Shown piece by piece: positions 16,831 to 22,341 of a stretch of 22,341 nucleotides of DNA. The notes under the pieces were generated by a model. The model ran no database searches, was not told the DNA's origin, and saw only the letters and a list, made by a program, of their open reading frames with translations. Origin of the DNA: Coemansia sp. RSA 1804 (taxonomy: Eukaryota > Kickxellomycota > Kickxellomycetes > Kickxellales > Kickxellaceae). The translations under genes and the position numbers were made by a program. The DNA lies in the NCBI GenBank assembly GCA_027578815.1, contig JANBTH010000285.1, forward strand, positions 1-22,341, written 5' to 3'. Position 1 is the first letter of the stretch; every line of letters begins with the position of its first letter.

Positions 16831-18838
16831 CTAGTCCACAGGTTCTTGCTCGGGGACGGTAGTCCCGCTCTCGGCGCCATGCTGCTGTTGCTGTTGCTGT
16901 TGCTGGCGGCTTTGCGGCTGTGGAGCTGTGGATCCATCTGACGAGGAAGGAAACGCGCCAGGAAGGTTGGAATGCGCCCGCGGCACGGACGATCCGCCAT
17001 CCTCGGTACCTACGTCTGCACCGTCTTTGCTATCATTCAGATCAATTCTCGTTCGACAAACCGGACACGTTCCGTTCATCTTAAGCCAATGCTCGATGCA
17101 GTCCTTATGGTAGATATGTTTGCACGGCAGCTCCACGACCTCTTCGTCCTTGTTGTATTCGTCCATGCAGATCCCGCAATCCAGCTTTCTATCCACCTCT
17201 TCTGCCGTAACTCTGCGTCGCGGGAGCTTGGATATCGACTCGTCTGAGGCAGGCGGCTGGGAGTTGGCTCCCGGGTTCTGGTCCATCAGATTAGTTATAA
17301 TGTCATCCAAGGAGTTCTGGCCCCATGCATAGTCGCCAAGATTGCCAATGGGCACCCCAAACAATTGGGACATTCCGCCAGGGCCTTGTCCGTCCTCGCC
17401 TCGAGAGGCACCGCCCAATGCGCCCAATAACGAAGATACCAGGTTTCCCAGTGTCAGCGGCGCATTCTCTTCCGGATCAATAAACATTGGTCTGCGTCCA
17501 TCGTCGCCCGAGTCTCGCTGTTGATCAGCACTAACCCCACTGTCGTTGCCTGTCCGCCTTTGTGTGCCGCCACCACCACTGGCGGTTGCGGGTGCTCTGT
17601 TGGCAAATGCCTCTGGCGAAAACCCTCCTACAGAAAACGAGACATGCGTACCGCCCACGTTCGACGACCATGTGCGCATTCCCGGAAACTGTCGCTCGCC
17701 ACTGTCCGCCGTGCCCGAAGAAGCGTTTGTGGCTCTCCCAAAAGTGCCAGACCTACCGGCGCTGCTGCTATTTGGCATGGATCCAGGAATACTGCTATTG
17801 TTATTGTTATTGCCAGCAGCACCCCCATCCGTTGACGATGATGGTTGTTGCCGCTGGTCTCCTGTCTGGCCTTGTTCTCCCTCGGTGGTCGGAATCTGGC
17901 GTCCCATTATATTGGACAGCATGTCCTGGATCATCGTCTGTAGCTCCTGGTTGTAGTTCCCAGCACCGCCAAACTCGTTCTCCATCTCATCCTCGTCATT
18001 TCCGTTGCCCGCGTCTCCTCCAGTCAGGAAATCTCGTGGATCATTCTCGGCCTCAATCTATTTGAAATAAAAATAGAATAATCAATATTTAGTTAGCTAG
18101 CAAGTTAGTAAATATGCAGTTGATTTGAATGCTCCATGCGCATGCTAGACAAGGTGTATTGTCTCTAGCCAACACAATGCAAAGGTAAAAATGCTTCCCG
18201 TGGGATCCAGCAACCAGCGCATGGCTCAGCTAGCCACGTTCCCACAAAATCCCTCCAAGCAGCCGCTCTCCTTTCCCTTAGACCACCAACAAAAAAAGGA
18301 GGCAAGAAAACACACAAGGCAGAGGAAAATAGACTAACAGCCGTGCTTGTCGTGCTCAGCAAACGCATGGCGAGCAAGGTCGAGTGCAAAAGATAAGGGG
18401 ATGTTCTTTCTTTCTTTCTTTTTGGCACACACATGCTGAGGAATCTGCCAAGAGCAGTAAGTAATGCGAAGGTGGCTCGTAAAAGAAAGTTGAACAGAAT
18501 ATATCCATATCCATGTGGCGGCTTTCTGGCTCAGCAGGCATAGGAGCAGAGCTTTCTTTCCATCCTTAGTGACACGTGGCATATATTCTCAACAACCTCA
18601 CACCTCGCGAGCAGACGTAGCATTACTGACTGCTGTAAGGGGAGAGAGAAGCATACAGGCACACACTTACTTCTTCAACAAAATCGCCGTGGCAACGGGG
18701 GCAAATCGGATTTGGCGCCATCATTGGCGAGATTTCGTTTTGGCATTGGTGGCACCAGTACATTGGCGTCGACTGACCGCTTTGTCTACCATGCTGCCGC
18801 TGCTCTTCTGTCAGGTCTGTGCCACCGCCCGTTGACAT
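16831..18838 (-). CDS. RING-H2 E3 ubiquitin ligase, RNF115/RNF126-like
   Basis: Two exons: 18671-18838 (56 codons) and 16831-18057, giving 464 aa. Exon 1 encodes a zinc ribbon with CxxC pairs (Cys29/32 and Cys46/49: YWCHQCQNEI and ICPRCHGDFVEE), as in the BUZ/zinc-finger-9 domain of RNF115/126. The junction reads DFVEE|IEAENDPRDF. Exon 2 has a long Ser/Asn/Gly-rich linker, a conserved PMFIDPEENAPLTLGNLV segment, and the RING-H2 domain (~350-393: CGICMDEY, LPCKHIYHKDCIEHWL, TCPVCR) with all eight zinc ligands. The tail has an eight-residue Gln run (~441-448). In this family the zinc ribbon binds ubiquitin or client proteins and the RING recruits E2; roles include protein quality control and endosomal sorting. 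The intron is 613 nt with TACTAAC/CTAAC branch points, much longer than others here. Confidence 0.92.
18404..18423. repeat. (TTCT)5 simple repeat in the RING E3 intron
   Basis: A short perfect run of TTCT units on the + strand (AGAA on the gene strand), located within the 613-nt intron of the RING E3 gene. It is probably neutral. Confidence 0.75.
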
Positions 18839-19395
18839 GTTTCTCTATATGATTGAAATTAAAAAAAAAAAAAGATAAAAGTAGAAAGTATTTTTGTAAT
18901 ATTAATGAAATAGAAGGTTTTGGAAGATGAAGGAAGAAAGAAGGAAAGTTTGCGGAGGAAAAAATAATAAAAAGGACGCAAAAACACTTTCAGTCTCAAT
19001 TTTTTTCGAGGATATGTGATTTGATGGCAGGTGGCATCGCCATCGTTCTCATTTGCTTGGACAAGTGGAGTGCTGTGTGGATTGTGGCCCCTGCGCCTGC
19101 TGGACAACCCGCCAAGCGCTCTTGTTGCAATGGCTTGCTCCCCCCTCCCACTCGCTCTCTCCCCGCCATGCTCCGCTAGCACGGAACGATGAGGAGTGAG
19201 CGAACCCAGAACAGAACTCTTTTCGCATTGCCTTCTCTCCAGATGGAAAAAGGCGGGAGAAGAAAACAAGAAAAGACATTGCGTGCGGAGAAAATAAACC
19301 CGATGATGGAAGGCAACCCTTTACTGTTCTGCCTGACTTTTCCATGAAGCAAAAACAACATCCGACGATCGTTTATCGTTTGGCTTTTCTAATCG

Positions 19396-19444
19396 CCAAT
19401 CAGCAGCAATTACGCATAGACCCAATATCACGTGAATCCATTGG
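19396..19444. promoter_or_regulatory. CCAAT - CACGTG - inverted CCAAT cluster
   Basis: CCAATCAG begins at 19396, the 8-bp palindrome TCACGTGA (E-box core CACGTG) is at 19428-19435, and ATTGG, an inverted CCAAT, is at 19440-19444. CCAAT is the HAP/NF-Y recognition core and CACGTG the bHLH core (Cbf1/Pho4/USF-type). Three classical sites within 49 nt in an otherwise plain region suggest an enhancer or core promoter element. The target gene is unknown. Confidence 0.4.
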
Positions 19445-19614
19445 ACAGCACGGCACCACAGCGTGCATGCCGATCTGCAGGCCCTCTGCGAAGAAAAAAG
19501 AGAACAGCAAAGTCCGGTTGGCAGGGAAAAGGCAGGCAACTCCTTTCTTTGCTCCGCTCTCCAGAGAAGAGAAGGATAGCGGCGATTTGCGTCTTTGTTG
19601 ACAATAACCAAGGG

Positions 19615-19679
19615 TTTGTTTACGTTTTGCCGGAGAGCCAGTCAGAAGCGGCCATCGGGAGGGCGTTAACGTAAACAAA
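19615..19679. repeat. 12-bp inverted repeat with forkhead-type GTAAACA cores
   Basis: TTTGTTTACGTT (19615-19626) and its exact reverse complement AACGTAAACAAA (19668-19679) are separated by 41 nt. Each arm contains GTAAACA, the forkhead (FOX/Fkh) recognition core, in opposite orientation. An arrangement of paired sites on a DNA loop or dimer is plausible. It lies about 1 kb upstream of the Cdh1 start codon. Confidence 0.6.
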
Positions 19680-20704
19680 GTCTGGGCCTGTAGGCGGCCC
19701 TGGGCGTGGCATGGCGTGGATATCCCAGGAACCCTCACCACCACCACCACCACTGTTTTTTATTTCGTGGGTTTCGGCTGTGGAAGCAGGAACAATGGGC
19801 TGTGGCGAAACTGAGCGTGTTCTGGTGCGGGGGAGGAGGGAAAGAGGGGGGTGCGAGGCGGCGGGACATCTACTGCGTTGTCAGGAACGTGGGCTGAGTG
19901 CAACCCACAAAGAACACAGGGCCAGAGCCGAAACAAAGCGACCGACCAGAACTGGATTTTCGTCCTTTTTCGCCCCTTAGTGTGCAGTTTTTCATCATGC
20001 ATCCCGCCTTCCTCTGTATTTTGTCCCCGATTTTGTGAGCTCTACATCATCCATCATCTTGCCTTTTTTCATCCTCTATTCCAATTCTTTTTCCTACTCT
20101 ATTCTTTTTGCTCTGATTCTGTGATTGTTTACACTTTTGCCAACTTTTGGTTCTTTATTTATTGTAAAGTCTGCTCCAAATAGCAAAAGGATTTATATTA
20201 GTCTTTTTTCTCCAGGATACAAGGAAATACTACTCTGATTCCATTGTGGCTTCTTTTCTTTTCATTTGCACTGCCCAACAAGAAAAAAAGACATTTCCCC
20301 TCGCTCACGCGAGCCCGAACCATATCCTCATTTGCCTTATCCTCCTGTATTCTGATTATAGGCCAGCCGCATATGCATTCATTGATGGCAAGCAAGCCAG
20401 CATTGATGATTACAAGTGGTAGCTGTCCGACTGTGTCTGGCTGTGTTTGATTGATAACCTTGAAGCTTTTTTCTCTTTTTCAGTTTCAGCTGCATGCCTG
20501 TGTTAGTGGAATACTTTTATAAACTCTTTTTTATACTCACCTTTTCTTTGTGCTAGTTCCCTTTGTTTGGGTTGTGCTTATTTCTCCTTATTTATATCTG
20601 TTTGACTCGCTGTTATTTCATACATATTGGTACTGCGTGGACACAAAGTATTGTAGACGCTCGCTTGCTATTCACTCTATTTATCCTTGACTGTATTCTA
20701 GACA

Positions 20705-22341
20705 ATGCGGCATGGCGGTAACCCTGGCAAGCAGGTGCGGACATCCAAACCCCACACACCGCCGCCCTTCATCGACGAAGCAGAGCCTCTGGACCCTCGT
20801 AGCAATCTGGAACGCACTACAAGCAGTAGCACGCACTCGTCTGTTTCAAGACAGCCCTCCCCCGCTCCGTTTATTACCTCGTCGCAGGCTGTAAGGGTTC
20901 AGACACGGACACGTAGGCTAGAGGCTCCAGCAGCAGCTACGCGCTCGTCACAGTTGGAAGTACCCAAGGCTACGCAAAGAGGACTCGGTCCGCACTCGAG
21001 TCCAACCAAACGGCAGGCCAGAGCATCAACAGCAGCAGCAGCAGCAGCGACCTCTCACATCATTACTACGCGGAGCAGGGCCAGGGAAACGCAACCCTCC
21101 GCACTGCATCATTTAGATCACAGTGTTGATGATGAGTATCAAAGCAAAGACGATCGTTCCAATGATGATGCGAGACGCAGACACCCCTTGCATCGGCGTG
21201 GACAGGATGAGCTTGACCATATGATACACGGCAGGCAGCGGCCGCGCCAACAAGAGCCTGCTGCTATGCGACGCGTCCACACCAGAAGCCAGAGACACCA
21301 TTCTGACCATGACGAAGTAGGTGACGAGTCACCAACGCTGACGCATCTCTCCGAGCAACCAGCCTTGCCAGAATCTGCCGCCGGCGTAGTCACCAGATCG
21401 ATGGCCCGGAAACTGAAGGAGCAAGACCTGCCGGAACCGCCCATTGCCAGCGGTAGAGAGCGTCCACGCATGCTGAAGCACACAATATCATCGCTATCGG
21501 CCTCAACCGCCGCCAGCGACGAGACGGCGCCTCTACCTGCTGCTGGCTCAGGATCGCAAGAAGCAGCATCAACGCCGCCGCTCCGCAAGCAGCCATCCAC
21601 AGTGCCCTCCGAGGACGCCAGCTCCTTTCCGCGGCTCGATGACGACAACGGCGGTGCATTTGACACGCCAGAGAACCACTTTAGGCACGTGCGCAGGTCG
21701 CCCCAGTTCAACTACGACCGGTTTATCCCCGCGCGATCGCCTGATTTGGGCTCCGATCTCCGCATGTATGACCACGGCCAGCGACCATCGTCGCCTGTGT
21801 TTTCGCGCAGAACAGCGAACATCGAGCACCGGATCCACATGGACGAGGCAAACCGCACGTACGATGCGCTGCTGCGGTCCGAGTTGCTGAACGACCGGTC
21901 GGCGGCCGATGACTTCGAGCAGTCGCGTCGCTTGCGGTCGAGCAGTCCGCCGCCATCGCAGTCGGCGCCACGACGGGATATCTACAGACTCTCGTCGTCG
22001 CCAAATCAGCTGCCGTCGCTTGTTCCGTGGAGCAGCGGCGCAGCTAGCGGCGGACCCGGAAGCAGCAGCCGTCCGGCAACACCGACGCCAAGCAGCCCCA
22101 ACCGCGCGCAGCCTGTGTTCATCTACAAGTCCCCGCGAAAGTCGGGCATTGGAATGGCGTCCAGTCTGCCAGCAGTGAGCCCTCCAAGCGGACGCAATCT
22201 GTTTGGGCGCGCATCTCCTGTCCACGAGGTGTACCAGCAGAGCAAGCTGACGAAGGAGGCGCGTCGGATCCTGAGTCCGCGGCAATCCCACCGCAAGATC
22301 CCGAAGGAGCCGGTCAAGGTTCTGGATGCCCCAGGGATATG
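20705..22341 (+). CDS. Cdh1/Fizzy-related APC/C activator, N-terminal part (3' end outside window)
   Basis: An uninterrupted frame from ATG 20705 to the right edge; 545 residues are visible and the protein continues. A stop codon (TAG, 20699-20701) precedes the ATG in frame. The C-box DRFIPAR is at residues 338-344 (bases 21716-21736), preceded by SPQFNY. TYDALLRSELLND follows, matching YSALLKNELL of human FZR1, and SPRKSG plus RKIPKEPVKVLDAPG (KVLDAPG ~538-544) is the segment directly before the WD40 propeller of Cdh1. The propeller lies beyond the window. Cdh1 activates the anaphase-promoting complex in late mitosis and G1 and recruits D-box/KEN substrates. Many SP/TP sites (for example ARSPDL, RPSSPVF, YKSPRK, ILSPRQ) fit inhibition by CDK phosphorylation. 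Odd: ~337 low-complexity residues (Ala run from CAG/GCA repeats, Arg/His-rich parts) precede the C-box, which normally lies near residue 40-60. Confidence 0.93.
   Translation, partial: MRHGGNPGKQVRTSKPHTPPPFIDEAEPLDPRSNLERTTSSSTHSSVSRQPSPAPFITSSQAVRVQTRTRRLEAPAAATRSSQLEVPKATQRGLGPHSSPTKRQARASTAAAAAATSHIITTRSRARETQPSALHHLDHSVDDEYQSKDDRSNDDARRRHPLHRRGQDELDHMIHGRQRPRQQEPAAMRRVHTRSQRHHSDHDEVGDESPTLTHLSEQPALPESAAGVVTRSMARKLKEQDLPEPPIASGRERPRMLKHTISSLSASTAASDETAPLPAAGSGSQEAASTPPLRKQPSTVPSEDASSFPRLDDDNGGAFDTPENHFRHVRRSPQFNYDRFIPARSPDLGSDLRMYDHGQRPSSPVFSRRTANIEHRIHMDEANRTYDALLRSELLNDRSAADDFEQSRRLRSSSPPPSQSAPRRDIYRLSSSPNQLPSLVPWSSGAASGGPGSSSRPATPTPSSPNRAQPVFIYKSPRKSGIGMASSLPAVSPPSGRNLFGRASPVHEVYQQSKLTKEARRILSPRQSHRKIPKEPVKVLDAPGI

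Larger units (their letters stand above)
18839..20704. other. Long (1.87 kb) divergent intergenic region RING E3 / Cdh1
   Basis: This is by far the largest non-coding interval of the window. Open frames inside are short, lack conserved motifs and are rich in simple sequence. The left part carries A/T runs and a GC-richer block near 19070-19200. The centre has a CCAAT / CACGTG / ATTGG cluster (19396-19444) and a 12-bp inverted repeat with forkhead-like sites (19615-19679). The right part, about 19970-20700, is pyrimidine-rich on the + strand like a long leader, with TTTTATAAA near 20515. A TTCTAG acceptor-like sequence lies just before the Cdh1 ATG, so a 5' UTR intron is possible. No tRNA, rRNA or transposon trace is recognised. 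Confidence 0.6.

Noticed and set aside
19700..20002. Short frames with a His run around (CCA)n in the long intergenic region
   Set aside because: They are low-complexity, exist in several frames at once, and have no conserved motif or splice structure. They are treated as non-coding.
21569..22291. 240-codon frame on the - strand at the right edge
   Set aside because: It is the antisense shadow of the Cdh1 gene; the + strand carries the C-box and KVLDAPG motifs.
1..22341. tRNA genes, transposons and secondary-metabolite or defence clusters
   Set aside because: I saw no good A-box/B-box pair, no transposase, reverse transcriptase or terminal repeats, and no PKS/NRPS or toxin genes on either strand.

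Overview
The window is nuclear DNA from a filamentous or early-diverging fungus. It is gene-dense, and its spliceosomal introns have GTAAGT-like donors, several with TACTAAC/CTAAC branch points. Pyrimidine-rich leaders precede many start codons, and every gene product is a eukaryotic housekeeping family. Dynactin p27, a WBP2-type GRAM/PPxY protein, a Zrg17/ZnT6-like zinc-transporter subunit and a divergent F-box-like protein all occur here. Together they make an ordinary budding yeast unlikely and suggest an early-diverging lineage; Kickxellomycotina (Coemansia or Linderina relatives) is my best guess, by inference only. I see no mobile elements, tRNA, rRNA, CRISPR or viral genes.

Left part (1-3.7 kb) is visibly AT-rich. 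It holds the 3' end of an ABCC/MRP-type ABC transporter on the + strand, convergent with an F-box-like protein of unknown function on the - strand. From about 3.7 kb the coding sequence becomes GC-rich and consists of conserved core genes.

Middle part: ORC2 (-) is divergent from ALG6 (+). ALG6 is convergent, with a 74-nt gap, with a ribosomal-L1-domain nucleolar protein (Utp30/RSL1D1 family, -). That gene is divergent from LSM4 (+), which is followed by an unrecognised four-exon 80-aa protein (+). This small gene is convergent with dynactin subunit 6 (-), which is divergent from the mitochondrial fission adaptor FIS1 (+), followed by a WBP2-like protein (+).

Right part: a PET100-like cytochrome oxidase assembly factor (-) and a Zrg17/ZnT6-like CDF protein (-) are followed by a divergent HAD-family phosphatase (+) and a convergent RNF115/126-type RING E3 ligase (-). 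A long 1.87-kb non-coding interval then leads to the N-terminal part of a Cdh1/Fizzy-related APC/C activator (+), which runs off the right edge.

The genes do not form a pathway or cluster; they are scattered housekeeping functions: replication licensing, N-glycosylation, ribosome biogenesis, mRNA decay and splicing, dynein motility, mitochondrial division, COX assembly, zinc homeostasis and ubiquitylation. I found no convincing novel multi-gene system. The most notable observations are the very long N-terminal extension of Cdh1, the small orphan gene whose introns are all phase 1, tiny first coding exons in three genes (one of them only the ATG), and a forkhead-like 12-bp inverted repeat in the long intergenic region.
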